A stretch of 64,000 nucleotides of DNA from Tricholoma matsutake (Eukaryota > Basidiomycota > Agaricomycetes > Agaricales > Tricholomataceae). Of this stretch, positions 20,947 through 30,688 are shown one piece after another. Below the pieces are notes generated by a model. That model was not told the DNA's origin. It searched no databases and saw only the letters and a program-made list of their open reading frames with translations. The first letter of the stretch is position 1. Every line of letters begins with the position of its first letter. The DNA is taken from the NCBI GenBank assembly GCA_026075535.2, contig AP026550.1, positions 9,238,001-9,302,000 on the forward strand. Direction: 5' to 3'. The position numbers were made by a program, and so were the translations under genes.

Positions 20947-21955
20947 TACTTAGAAATGTGTCCTAACTGCCCACAGTTAAAACATTTAAGTGGGGCTCAT
21001 CTCCCCACTTGATCAACCTCCATTGCCTCTGCTGGTGCTGCTGACTCCATAACTATAGGTGTCACATGGCCAGTGGCTGTGCCCTCGGAGCTTGCGCCTG
21101 AGGCGCCTTTCCTTTCTTGGACTTTCCTCCTGATGACTTTCCAAATTTACTACTTCTGTACATCAACTTTGACTCTGCCTGTTCCTGCCGATATTGCTGG
21201 TCAAGGTGCATTGCCCAATTATACCACTCATCCAACTTCTCTGGCATAGAAGGTAGTCAGTAGATAGACTTGAATAAAGAGGGATTTAATCCTGCTTTCA
21301 AACACTCTACCAACGCGGCTTCTCCCATGTCTGTTTGCGAAGCTTCTGCTTTGAACTGCAAAATAAATTCATCCGCCGTTAAGGAACCTTGGCGCATGGT
21401 CTTTAATTTAGCATTGGCTGTCACCTTTGGATTATTTGGATTAGGGTCTCCAAACTGTGCCTCCAATCTCTCCAGAAATTCCTTGAAGGTTGCAAATGGT
21501 TTAGTTCCCGCGGCAATTTGAGTAATAGCCTCGTTTCTCCAGAACTGTGCTTTCCCCCCCTGAATGTATGAGAGAGCAAACATAATCCTAGACTCGGCTG
21601 TACAAAACTCGGGCTTCCTCCCATGGATGTACAATACTATAGAGCTGATGAAGGATTTTGTATTCTCCATGGTACCATCAAAGATTTGCGGGGGCGCATA
21701 CTTAGGTAAGTGCGCTTTTCCATTTCCAGATTTCTCCACCGTCTCATCCTCCTGTGATATCCACTCCTCCATCTCCTCCATCTCATCATCTCTTTCTCCT
21801 GTCATCTCTGGCTGTACTTCCACTTGTCTGGGCTGTGATGCTGCCAATACTGACACTAATTGCGACATTTGCACTGTGAGCGCATCAATTTTTGCCTCTA
21901 GTGCTGGTATGGGAACAGGATTAGGACCGGGATTAGAAGTTGAAGGTTCAGACAT
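20945..21955 (-). pseudogene. Gyp-2 gag
   Basis: From ATG 21955 a 232-residue intact capsid frame ('MSEPSTSNPGPNPVPIPALE', 'GGKAQFWRNEAITQIA', 'FLERLEAQFGDPNPNN') ends at TGA 21257-21259 ('SIY*LPSMPEKL'). A second part follows (21247-21062) and a TGA at 20997-20999 comes just before the zinc knuckle 'CFNCGQLGHIS'. Both stops are shared with Gyp-1. Confidence 0.9.
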
Positions 21956-22430
21956 AATTGTAGAATCTGTGATGAATCACTTCTTTGACAAATTCAAAAT
22001 TTTACTTCGAGACCTCTCCAAACGTCTACGGGTCACGTGATAAGGTTCATCGAGGTTCGTCGTTCGTCGGGCGCCTATTTTGACACTTTGGATCAACAAC
22101 CCTTCCAACGGTGCCTGATCTCGGAGATATTGCTGAATTCAGCTTGTAACTAAAATAGTCGTCCAAATAGAGTGATGTAAATTGTAACTAAACCAGATCC
22201 GATCGGTTGTCTGGTTGCAGCTGTCCTAATGATGAGCGCTGCCTCTCGATCACTGGCAGTCGCAATGTAAGGCAAGGCCTGGCGTCGGCTTACAAAAGAA
22301 ATGGTAGATTATGTATATACAAGTACTTCCGGCTCGTGCCAAAAGGATGAGTAATCGGATGTGGCGCAGTGAAACAATGACGTATGCGCAAGTAAGAGAA
22401 GGCGCACTGATATGGGAAGTTGTGTTCTTC

Positions 22431-22833
22431 TGTTAGGGTGACACCCACTATCTGCTAGCTAAGACCGTGCAGGTTCTCTCTACAAGAAGGGGGCGGGATC
22501 CGCGCGCATGATGGGGAAATTGATGGTTTTGATGCGAGGGGTTATTAATAGGTAAGTTTGTTGAGATAGGCCTTTCACACCAAAAATGTAGGTGGAATAC
22601 CTAAGAGAACACAACTGGGGTCCCCTAGGCATATATTTAGGGTTTATATACTATGTTACATATATTGTACATTGTTGTTACCGACGCACTCGTACATGCG
22701 CGTACATTTTGATGCGTGCGAAATAAAATTCTCACGCTATTCAAAATGTAGCATCATTTGGCGTCATGTAGCGTAATTCGACATAATAAAATAAAAATGA
22801 AAGTTTATTAGGTAATGGGGTGGTTTCCTAACA
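22431..22833 (-). repeat. Gyp-2 5' LTR
   Basis: 403 bp, TGTTAGGGTGACACC to TTTCCTAACA. It differs from 17235-17637 by a small number of transitions, mostly at CpG, which points to a fairly recent insertion. Confidence 0.95.
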
Positions 22834-23155
22834 GTAATGTCGCCAGGCACATTGTGGCATGATGTCATTATTTGTCCACTAGTAGTGGGAAGGGCATCAG
22901 TCCTGCCATGACTTCTGCTATGTCTGTGGCTGTGGTTGTCATGACTCCAGTGATCATGATTGCTGCTCATTGTTGTACTGAGGCAAGTCTCCTCAGCATG
23001 GCTTGTTTGACTTTTCTGTCCCTCGTTCTCTTGCCTATGTTCTGTTGGGGTGTTAGGAAGACATCAGCAGCATATAGCATTTGTGGGACTGTGATGGATA
23101 GGTATATTTGTCAGAGATACTTAGTGTGTGCCCCTTTGGATGCTCATGCCATTCT
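22834..23155 (-). pseudogene. LINE-B 5' end piece (after RT)
   Basis: Minus strand: 'ITVPQMLYAADVFLTPQQNI', 'AAIMITGVMTTTATDIAEVM', 'CLATLPPA' up to the Gyp-2 target site. It matches LINE-A at 24220-23960. LINE-B starts abruptly here against the 13-bp duplication, as expected for a 5'-truncated LINE. Confidence 0.85.
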
Positions 23156-23168
23156 GGTTGATGTATTT

Positions 23169-23920
23169 ATGGGAAGGGGTTGTGGGATCAGTCTTCATCA
23201 TCCTGTTGTAGTGTTTCAAAACTCTGCAGCCCTTTTGGGCATGCTGCTTAAGTTTTTCATTGTGTGTCCATCTGATAGCAGATTTGCTGTGTGGTAGAGT
23301 CATTCTCAGGAATTTTGGTAACTTGTGTGTCTCACTGCTTCCTTCTGTGGTCGCTTTCTTTGCCTCCTCATCTGCTTGTTCATTGCCCCCAACTCTTTTG
23401 TGTCCTGGTACCCATTTGACTGGGATTTTTATCCCCTGATGTTTTTTCTGTATTGCTGTTATGCTTCTGTGAAGTGCGTCGAAAATATAGTGTCCTGGAT
23501 TTGGTTTCATTAGTCATGTGGCTGTGATAGCACTGTGATTGTCAATGTAGATGTTAGCCGACTGTATGTTCCACTCATTGGAGATAAGCTTGGAACCTAA
23601 TATAGTGCCTACTCCTTCTCCCTCATATTCTGTGTGGTGGTGTTGCAACCCAAGCTGATATCTTAGTTTGGTCTTGAGGTTTCTGTTCCTGTATAGAACT
23701 GCTGCTGCTCCTATTTTACCTTCCATCCCTGAGCCATCCATAAAGACCTTTACGTCTGGGTTGTGATTTTGTATACTTTCTATTGCTTTATCAGTATCAG
23801 TTATTACCTCCATGGTTAGTCCTGGCTTCCATCCTGTGTCAAAACATATGGCTGCAATCATTTTGATTTTTTGTGGTTGGATACCATATCTGTGCATGAG
23901 GTCATGCAAAGGTGTTGGGT
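23169..23920 (-). pseudogene. LINE-A RNase H
   Basis: Minus strand: 'HDLMHRYGIQPQKIKMIAA', 'VKVFMDGSGMEGKIGAAAVL' (first RNase H motif; the family has FTDGS), 'EGEGVGTILGSKLISNEWNI', a TGA, 'KPNPGHYIFDALHRSI', 'VKWVPGHKRVGGNEQADEEA' and on to 'PTTPSHKYINQ', where LINE-B is inserted. Confidence 0.88.
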
Positions 23921-25420
23921 GTCATTTGACCAATCTGTTTGCTGTGTTTGTGACCGGCTTGTGTAGAGGGTGAGAGCTTGGTAGGGTTGCTAGGCATATG
24001 GCTGCTTGGTGTTGATGTTTATCAATGAGTAAGTGAAATGGGAGTAGGCTGGCCATAACTTCCAGAATGTCTGTGGCAGTTGTTTTCATGGCATCCATTA
24101 TCATAATAGCAGCCCATCTCTGAATCGTTGCAAGTTTGTTGACTGCTGCTTGGTTAGTGCATCCATACTTTGCTCTTTTACCTATGTTCTGCTGCGGGGT
24201 GAGAAACATATCAGCTGCATATAACATTCCAGGGACCATGTGTGCCAATCATCCAAATTGAATGAGCCAGTCTTGCCCTTTGATGAGGGCGGTCACGCAC
24301 TGTGCTTTCCAGTTCAGTTTGTTGTCCACTATTATGCCCAGGAAGCATGCCATATCCTTTGACTGTATACACTGGTTACCTAGTATTAGTGCTTGTCTTG
24401 GTGTCAGAATTCTTTCTCTTGGGTTGACTGGGTTTGGGACTCATTTTTTTGTTGCGTCGAGCAGTTGGAATTTCTTGATTCCAAATTCACAATTATGTGT
24501 TTTGGCCCATTTGAAAACTCCTCCCACACAGTTCAGATGTCCCGTAGCTTGTCATGTGTTTTGTTGAAGTTTTTGCCACAGACTACAATTATGTGTTTTG
24601 GCCCATTTGAAAACTCCTCCCACATGGTTCATATGTCCCATAGCTTGTCATGTGTTTTGTTGAAGTTTTTGCCACAGACTACGATCACTGCATCATTGAT
24701 GAAGAGCAGTATCCATTCTCCTGTTTTGAGAACTGGGATTTTTAGTAGGTCAGCATTGTAAATGAGGTATAAAATGCCTGAGTATGGTCTCCTTGGTCGA
24801 GCCTGTTCAGTACTTCAAAGTCTTCTGTGCACTAGTTGTCGAATGTTTGTTGATTTTCCAGTCACCTCTTCATCCATTCTGTGTATTCCTTCGGGATTCC
24901 TTGTTTCCTCATGTTGTGAATGAGTCAGTTGATGTCTATGCTTGGGAAGGCACCTTTGATGTTGAGGAAGAAAACTGAAGCCATCTGACCTTTAAGCCAC
25001 ATGTCCTAATCATTTTCATAAGCAGGTGTATTGAGTCTGTTGTGGTGCACCCCAGTCTTGCCATGAAGTGGTTGGCTGGGAGAATGTTGTGTTTCTCACA
25101 CATAGTGGTTATGTCTTCTGCCTGACAGCTGTTGAGGAGCTTGGCGATGCCGTCCGATAGTACAATTGGGTGCCATGCCAATGGGGATGTATAGTCTGGT
25201 TTGCCCAGTTTTTTGAGAATAAGGGTTTCTGTGCATGCCCATTCCTGTCGATAGTACTTTAGTGTGTTAGTGGCACAAAAGAGTGGACCAAGAAATGGAA
25301 TGAGTTCTTCTCTAGTGTTTATTAAAACTGAGTTTGGTGCCAATCCTTTCTTGCTGGCTTTGTAGGGTTTCATCTTTTTTATAGTGTGGTAGATTTGGTC
25401 ATCTGTGATGTTCTTGAAAT
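23921..25420 (-). pseudogene. LINE-A reverse transcriptase
   Basis: Minus strand: 'KPYKASKKGLAPNSVLI', 'LKKLGKPDYTSPLAWHPIVL' and 'DGIAKLLNSC' (RT fingers), 'NHFMARLGCTTTDSIHLLMK', then the palm. At the catalytic box the sequence reads 'LLFINDAVIVV'; the family has two Asp there, so the first Asp is Asn, a G-to-A change. A 96-bp tandem duplication (24489-24584, 24585-24680) follows immediately. The thumb region ends near 'MAHMVPGMLYAADMFLTPQQ' (24248-23922). Inactive. Confidence 0.85.
24489..24680. repeat. 96-bp tandem duplication in LINE-A RT
   Basis: Two adjacent 96-base copies starting ACAATTATGTGTTTTGG differ at a few positions (such as CACAGTTCAGATGTCCC versus CATGGTTCATATGTCCC). They repeat the coding sequence for 'VVCGKNFNKTHDKL' just after the catalytic box, in frame (96 = 3 x 32). 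It may have arisen by slippage after insertion or been in the source copy; LINE-B lacks this region. Confidence 0.95.
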
Positions 25421-26793
25421 TTCAATGTGGGGGTGGGTACTGGAAGTCTTGAGGTATGGGTTCCAAATCTGGGTTCGGGGACGGGAAGATGGTTTCATAA
25501 AAAAGCTGACCTTTGCTTTTGTTGTCCATGGCTTCCCTGATTACCTGCTTCATTGTTGGGTCTTTGACTTGTATCGTCAGAATTTTTGCTTTCCCTGCAT
25601 CATTTGCTGGTGAGGTGACCAATCCACTTGTCTGCCAGATACTTGTTTCATCTACCCCCTCTAGCCATTCTAACCAGTGTTCAGCCTTGGCCATCTGAGT
25701 AGCAATTTCTCTGCTGTCAGTACTTCTTGTGGATGGAGTGTTGTGGGTTTGACCTGTGGTATTTTGACTTTCCTCCTAATCATCACATCACCTTCTTTTC
25801 ATCAGCTAACTCTGTCATCCACCATCTCTTGGAGTATGGGCTTGGTTTTGTTACTTTGACGTGTTTTGCTATTCCATCTTGAATTGCTTAATTGTTCAGT
25901 GACATGTTGAAGTCTTGGATGTTTTCAATCTCTGTGGGTGCGGGGACATTAGTCAGGTTTTCTGTTAACATTTTTATCAACTCGATCCAATCTGTTAGTC
26001 TGAAGTTCCATCTGGGTTCCCAAGCCACTCTAGTTGCATGAATGTCAAGGAGAGTGATGATAGGGTAATGATCTGTCTTGACTGGTTGTGAAGCATTGTC
26101 TGTGTTGCATTTGATGATCACATTCATGAGGTCTTCAGTACAGAAGACATTGTCAACCCTTGTGTGGTTCCCTGTGTTGTGGGCCTGTAGGGTTGGGATG
26201 AATGGTGGTAATGCCATTTTCATACTGTGATGTGCTAATAGGCTTAGTAGCAGCTGTGATAGGTCTAGGTTTTTGCATGTGAATAGGTGTGCATTTCTGG
26301 GTTCATCCCATATTGGGTGGTGTCTGTTGAAATCTCCCATCCACATTGTATGTATGGGGCCTGCTGTTTGGTGTTGTCTGTCTCGCATAAATGTCAAGAT
26401 GTGTGTTAGTGCATCATTGTTGTCACCATCGTTGTAGATATTGATAACTCATAGCATACCAAAATTGCCTGTGAGTTCTATGGTGGTGATGTCTGGGTGT
26501 CAGAAGTATAATTGTTTCCATGTATCTGTTCAGAGGTTAGTGTTGACAAGTATGACTGACCTAGTCTTATCCGGGTGTTCACTGTGGGTATTTGGGTACA
26601 CTGTAATCCATTGTCGGTTAGCTCTCATTTTACCTCTAAAATCGATGAAGGGTTCCTGTGTAATACAGATGTTGTAGTCATCTCGTATTAGGCTCTGACG
26701 TACTTCCAGTTGGCTTATTAGTGATTTGTTGATGTTTTGCTGTCTTATTTGAATGGGCTTCTGTGAATTGTCCTGGCTATGGTCTTCAGACAT
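25421..26793 (-). pseudogene. LINE-A ORF2 endonuclease and linker
   Basis: ATG at 26793 ('MSEDHSQDNSQKPIQIRQQN') opens ORF2: an APE-type endonuclease with 'ICITQEPFID' (catalytic Glu region), 'TMWMGDFNRHHPIWD' (Asp/Asn motif GDFN) and 'VKTDHYPI' (the SDH-like motif, here TDH). A stop separates 26793-26530 from 26397-25888. The linker to RT lies at 25694-25422 ('KAEHWLEWLEGVDETSIWQT'). The order endonuclease-RT-RNase H fits Tad1-clade fungal LINEs. Confidence 0.87.
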
Positions 26794-27059
26794 ATTTGAG
26801 GGGTGTGTGGTCTCTCCTCCGTATCATGGCATCTGGTCTTGGTCCCGGTCCTACTTCATTGGGGTCGCTGTCTCCCCAGTATATGTTTTGGTGAACTGTG
26901 TTGTTATTTGAACTCCCTTATTTTTGTGAGTTCCCCAAATACTCATTGATTGTTCTTTGGACTGGCCTTACCAGCAATCCATTGTCTTGCCCTCGATCTT
27001 GTGGGGTGGGCCTGCCTTGCTGTCTTCATGCTGTCTGCCATTCTTCCATGAAGCATTGT

Positions 27060-28615
27060 TGGTGGCGCCCATTCAATGATTCTGTCTGTTGGTGGGCATT
27101 GTGGTGTTGTGTTGGTTGTGCTCTGTCTATATGTGGTTCTGGTGCATTTAGTAATTTCCATGTTGAGGAGGCTGAAGTCAGGAAAAATTTGTACTTATTT
27201 TCAGGTATTCGTTCTTGTATCTTTCAACTTTGCTCTTTAAATGTGGCGCATTCCCTATCTGCCGCTCCATGCCCTATTGCTTCATTATTTGTGCAGTTGA
27301 CACATCAATACCTGGCCATGTCATCAACCATGCAGTGTGTAGTGCAGTGATGATCTCCACATCTTGCGCAAGTGTCCTCTGTAGCTTTGCAGTCTGACAC
27401 GTAGTGGCTGTATTTTTGACATTTGAGACACCTTTTCAGTTCAGTTAGCATTTTGCATACATTAGAGTGCTTACCTTTGATGAACATGCCAGTAGTGATG
27501 GCAGGGTTGGTGTCTTCTCAGTTTGTGAGGCTGAAAATTACATGTGCTACTCTCTGATTGTCAGTATAGGGGTGTGGTGGTTTGATGTATTTTGAATAGT
27601 CCAAACCTGTGAAGTTGTCTTGTTCTATTTTTGCATGTGTGAAGCTAGATCCAGCATCAAAGGTGACCAGGATGAATTCTGCTATTACATAGTGTAGTTT
27701 GTTGCATATGTTGGAGGTCCTGCCATATGTTTCTATGAATGCTTTCTGCACCTCCAGTGCTTGTAACCAGGTGGCTGCTTCTTTAGTGTTTAATTGGTAT
27801 AGTACATTACCATTTCTTAATTTCTTTGCTCCTATGAAGGTCATATGGTGAGGCTTGTCCATGCCTGACAAGCCCATGAGATCCAGTGCAGTGTTTGCCT
27901 TAACAACTAAGTCCTTCTCTGACAGGCTATCCAACACATTCTCAGTGATGTTTTTGTCCTTCTGTATCAGAATCTGTTTATCAGTGGTGTCTCCTCTTGT
28001 TGTTACCTCTGCATAATCTGTGTGTGGTTCTTGTTGCGCTGCTGTTGTGTAGGTCACTGGTTGGAACATGGGTTCTTGGTTTGTCAGTGCTTTGTTTGAA
28101 GGTTCTGTCATCTTGTCCACAAGTTCCTGTGCTGTGGGGGTCAGTTGTTCCTTCATTTCCTGAAGTCTGTCCTTGACTTCATCTATCTTGTCTGTCATAG
28201 TATTTGTAGCTGTGGTGATGTGTTTGATGGCATCTCACATGTTTTCTATTCCTGTAGTGAAGTGTTCTATGTGTTCTTGTAGCTGATTCTTGACCATTTT
28301 GGTGACCTCATCCACAATTTTCTGCACATCTGCATTGGCTGGTAAGAAGGTGACTGCTCTGATTGCATCTGTTAGCTGTTTTTGTCCTCTGATTGTCATG
28401 CTTCCTATCTGTAGAAGGATGTAAGTGAGAGTCCGAATGTCTATCGCATTACCAGGTATTATGTATTGTTTTGCCATTAGAAAGTCTATAGCTTGTCCTT
28501 TCGGTTGAACATCTGTGTTTTGCCCTTTGGCTTCTTCCAGTTCATGTTGTGATCATGTGGTTGAGTTGGTTTTTTGTCTGGTCATTGGGGCTGGGGCTCT
28601 GGGAGATTGAGGCAT
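27060..28615 (-). pseudogene. LINE-A ORF1 (gag-like, zinc knuckles)
   Basis: ATG at 28615 ('MPQSPRAPAPMTRQKT'). Three long pieces (28477-28235, 28198-27518, 27487-27305), separated by TGA codons, give a helical N-terminal part ('VDEVTKMVKNQLQEHIEHF', 'IDEVKDRLQEMKEQL'), a nucleic-acid-binding middle ('VQKAFIETYGRTSNICNKLH'), and Cys/His knuckles 'CLKCQKYSHYVSDC' and 'CARCGDHHCTTHC' followed by a third 'CVNC...' near 27290. It packages LINE RNA in related elements. The end near 27060 is not sharp. Confidence 0.8.
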
Positions 28616-28759
28616 GGTACTAGTAGGGCTATGTAAAGGGTATGCAGGTAATGTATCAATGCAATTCTATCCTTATAGTTGCCCCACTCTCTCATTCCCT
28701 GGTGTTGAGGCTGTGGAAAAATTTGAGATGGTGGTGGTACTAGATCAAGGAACGTCCCC

Positions 28760-29296
28760 ATGTGGCATATAATGCTGCATTCTGTGCTCCAACTACCACT
28801 CATGCACCCTACACCTTCAATTGAACCCTCCTCGATGTAACCCCATTCCTGTCCATCAGACTCCCACACCAGCCATCAATGTCCTGGTACCAATGGATGT
28901 TGATGCAGCCTGTGGCTGCATGCGTAGGTTGGATCTTTGCTACCAGTGTGGGGAAACTGGACACATGGCCAGAGCGTGTCCCCATTGTCAGGATATTTGC
29001 ATGCTCACCCCTGAGGGGCAAGATGAACTCCTCCAGGACCTGTTGGCACTTGTAGATGTTGAGGAAGTGAAGGATCAGGTTGCAGAGGAGATCAAATCAG
29101 AAGTTGTAGAGGAGCAGGATTTTGCTATTTGCAGCGAGTGAATTGTATGCCCTCATTGCCTGTCCATAATCACTTTGAAGTTTTGTTGGTTGCCTCCCTG
29201 GAGAATGAATCTGATTCCATGACTGTTCCCCTCTCTGACCCTTTGAAGTTGGCTGAAGATGTACCTGCTCTTCCTATCTCTCTCTCCACCCCACAC
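28760..29296 (+). pseudogene. Gyp-3 gag, 3' part, with zinc knuckle
   Basis: After the LINE-A target duplication the frame continues 'YNAAFCAPTTTHAPYTFN', then 'PTPAINVLVPMDVDAA', the knuckle 'CYQCGETGHMARACPHCQDI' (about 28938-28998) and an acidic tail 'DELLQDLLALVDVEEVKDQV'. One stop follows at 29141, and then 'VHNHFEVLLVASLENESDS' and 'DPLKLAEDVPALPIS' lead to the HT-2 insertion. On the far side the sequence continues toward the protease ('PKIKSWEHKLPW'). Confidence 0.88.
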
Positions 29297-30030
29297 CAGT
29301 ACTTTACACTCCCCCCCCCCAGTCCAAGCAGACTCTGCTCTGACACACTTGGACACTCGGACTCTGCTCAGACTCTGCTTGGACACTCGGACTGTCCTAG
29401 GACTGGCCAAGTTGTCCAAGTAAAGTCCAAGGACTGCACTCAGACTGCACTCAGACTTTGCTCGGACAACATCAATTGTACATTTATTTACACCTTTTAA
29501 AGTACTGACCAAGTAAAGTCTGAGTTCGAGTCTTAGAGAAAGTCTTATAAGTCTCACAAAATGATGTGTGCACAGCAGGAATTGAACCAACAGCCTTCTG
29601 GACTAGCAATCACATGACAACAAAACATGCACACTCTACCACTTAAGCCAAGTAGTCATTTAAAGTTACATACATTATATCTATTTATTACTAAAATCTA
29701 ATTTGTTATATATCATGAATAGATTATTAATAAATTGACCCCCTCACATCTGTGCGAGGGGTAATTAATATGGGTAATTAATATGTATAATACTAAGCCC
29801 TCCCCTCACAAGCTCGAGGGGAGGGGGCTGTAACTATCAATTATAAAAATAAATTAAAAACACCCACCACGAGCAGTTGCTCGTGCCAGCATTCGTCTCT
29901 CCCTGGGTCGTCCCCTGGCCATCTCGCTCTCCTGTCCCCATTCTTCTCCCCCCCGAACCACCTCACAAGCAGATGCTCATAGGTGTGGGGTGGGTGTCGT
30001 TGTGGGTGTCCCCACTCTCATCGTCATCTC

Positions 30031-30160
30031 CCTTCCCTCTTGTCTCCCTTCCCTCTTGTCTCCCTTCCCTCTTGTCTCCCTTCCCTCTTGTCTCCCTTCC
30101 CTCTTGTCTCCCTTCCCTCTTGTCTCCCTTCCCTCTTGTCTCCCTTCCCTCTTGTCTCCT
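30031..30160. repeat. 16-bp minisatellite in HT-2
   Basis: About eight tandem copies of TCCCTTCCCTCTTGTC. On the gene's sense strand this is a purine-rich GACAAGAGGGAAGGGA repeat within the fourth candidate exon, encoding a Lys/Arg/Glu-rich stretch. Confidence 0.95.
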
Positions 30161-30264
30161 TCCCGCTCATCTCTTCCCCCTCACCTTCCACCCTGCGAGC
30201 AGAGGCTCGCAGCAGTGGTGGTGGTGGTGTTGTTGTCATCATCATCACCAGTAGTAGTTTGTAA

Positions 30265-30320
30265 CTATAAAACATTAGTTAGGATCAAAAAATGAAATGA
30301 GAAAAGAAAAAAAAACTTAC
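30265..30320 (-). other. Intron 3 of the HT-2 modular gene
   Basis: 56 bp on the minus strand: donor GTAAGTTTTTTTTTC, branch-site-like GATCCTAACTAATG, acceptor TTTATAG. The donor is 4 bases after a type B palindrome (30325-30354). Confidence 0.7.
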
Positions 30321-30644
30321 CTAGGACCCAAGAGATGTTGACGTCTCTTGGGTCTCCCCTAATCATTGTCGTTCCACCCGTCGTCCACCCTACAAGCAGT
30401 GGCTTGTAGGGCTGGAGCGGGTGCTGTTGTTGTTCCATGCCATTGTTGTCATTCCACCCACCATCCACCCCACGAGCAGTTGCTCGTGAGGCTGGAGGCG
30501 GGTGGTGTGTCCTGCATGGTGGGCATGAGTAGCTGTTCTTGTCAAAGTTGCACCCATTCCCACCCTGCGAGCAGCTGCTTGTGGCAGTGGTTCTGAGTGC
30601 TCGACATCGTCATCATCGTCATCATCAGCAGTACTAGATAATAC
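30321..30644 (-). CDS. Module exon 3 of the HT-2 modular gene
   Basis: A 324-bp candidate exon between introns 2 and 3. It encodes three type A repeats: HKQLLAGW (30565-30587, arms not fully paired), HEQLLVGW (30471-30488, perfect) and YKPLLVGW (30388-30411, perfect 10-bp stem). It ends with a type B palindrome (30325-30354), whose frame RPKRRQHLLGP matches 'RPKRRRLTSLG' at the end of exon 2. It starts with a run of Asp codons (GATGATGACGATGATGACG). I do not recognise the protein and the true frame through the splice sites is uncertain; the repeated peptide and the regular exon size are the evidence that it is or was coding. Confidence 0.55.
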
Positions 30645-30688
30645 CTAAAAAAGTTTGTTAGTAACAAAAACAAGAAAAAAAAACTTAC
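30645..30688 (-). other. Intron 2 of the HT-2 modular gene
   Basis: 44 bp on the minus strand: GTAAGTTTTTTTTTC, then TTACTAACAAAC and TTTTTTAG. The TACTAAC box is the canonical fungal branch site. The donor lies 5 bases after the type B palindrome at 30694-30725. Confidence 0.72.

Larger units (their letters stand above)
17235..22833 (-). mobile_element. Gyp-2: Gypsy element, internal deletion and duplication
   Basis: A second copy of the Gyp-1 family (5599 bp), minus strand, with two 403-bp LTRs and a perfect 5-bp duplication GTAAT (17230-17234, 22834-22838), inserted in LINE-B. It is nearly collinear with Gyp-1 but lacks about 860 bp of protease-to-RT sequence and has a 131-bp tandem-like duplication in its place (see 20295-20946). 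Its RT to integrase frame (20237-18804) is longer and cleaner than that of Gyp-1, but the deletion makes it non-autonomous. Confidence 0.95.
8944..23155 (-). mobile_element. LINE-B: 5'-truncated Tad1-type LINE inside LINE-A
   Basis: Flanked by a perfect 13-bp duplication GGTTGATGTATTT (8931-8943 and 23156-23168), with the A tail (T run at 8944-8958, interrupted by GGG) at the low-coordinate end. Its surviving pieces, in reading order, are 23155-22834, 17234-16749, 16100-15549 and 9351-8959; the gaps are Gyp-2, a 642-bp insertion and Gyp-1. It is truncated at the 5' side and starts near the end of the reverse transcriptase region ('MLYAADVFLTPQQNIGKR'). Both LINEs belong to one family. Confidence 0.85.
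8369..28759 (-). mobile_element. LINE-A: Tad1-type LINE inserted in Gyp-3 gag
   Basis: A full-length-looking LINE on the minus strand, split by LINE-B. Its 3' end is the A tail seen as a T run at 8368-8377, and the 5' end is at about 28759. Both ends carry ATGTGGCAT (8360-8368 and 28760-28768), a 9-bp target duplication, and the gag frame resumes exactly across it. Parts in order: ORF1 (28615 to about 27060), ORF2 with endonuclease (from 26793), reverse transcriptase, RNase H (23920-23169), then after LINE-B the C-terminal Cys/His region (8943-8582). Most CpGs are gone and all frames are interrupted, mainly by TGA. It is old but structurally complete. Confidence 0.85.

Noticed and set aside
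10548..21259. UGA decoded as Arg or programmed readthrough in the Gypsy copies
   Set aside because: CpG transition from CGA explains all cases and matches the decay seen in LTRs; the sites are scattered through domains, not at a gag-pol border.
29153..29590. Minus-strand ORF of 145 residues across the HT-2 left end
   Set aside because: It spans the Gyp-3/HT-2 junction and the subterminal repeats, and is antisense to gag, so it is a chance frame.
30031..30160. Regular 16-bp repeat that might suggest a CRISPR-like array
   Set aside because: There are no spacers; it is a simple tandem minisatellite inside HT-2, and the genome is fungal.
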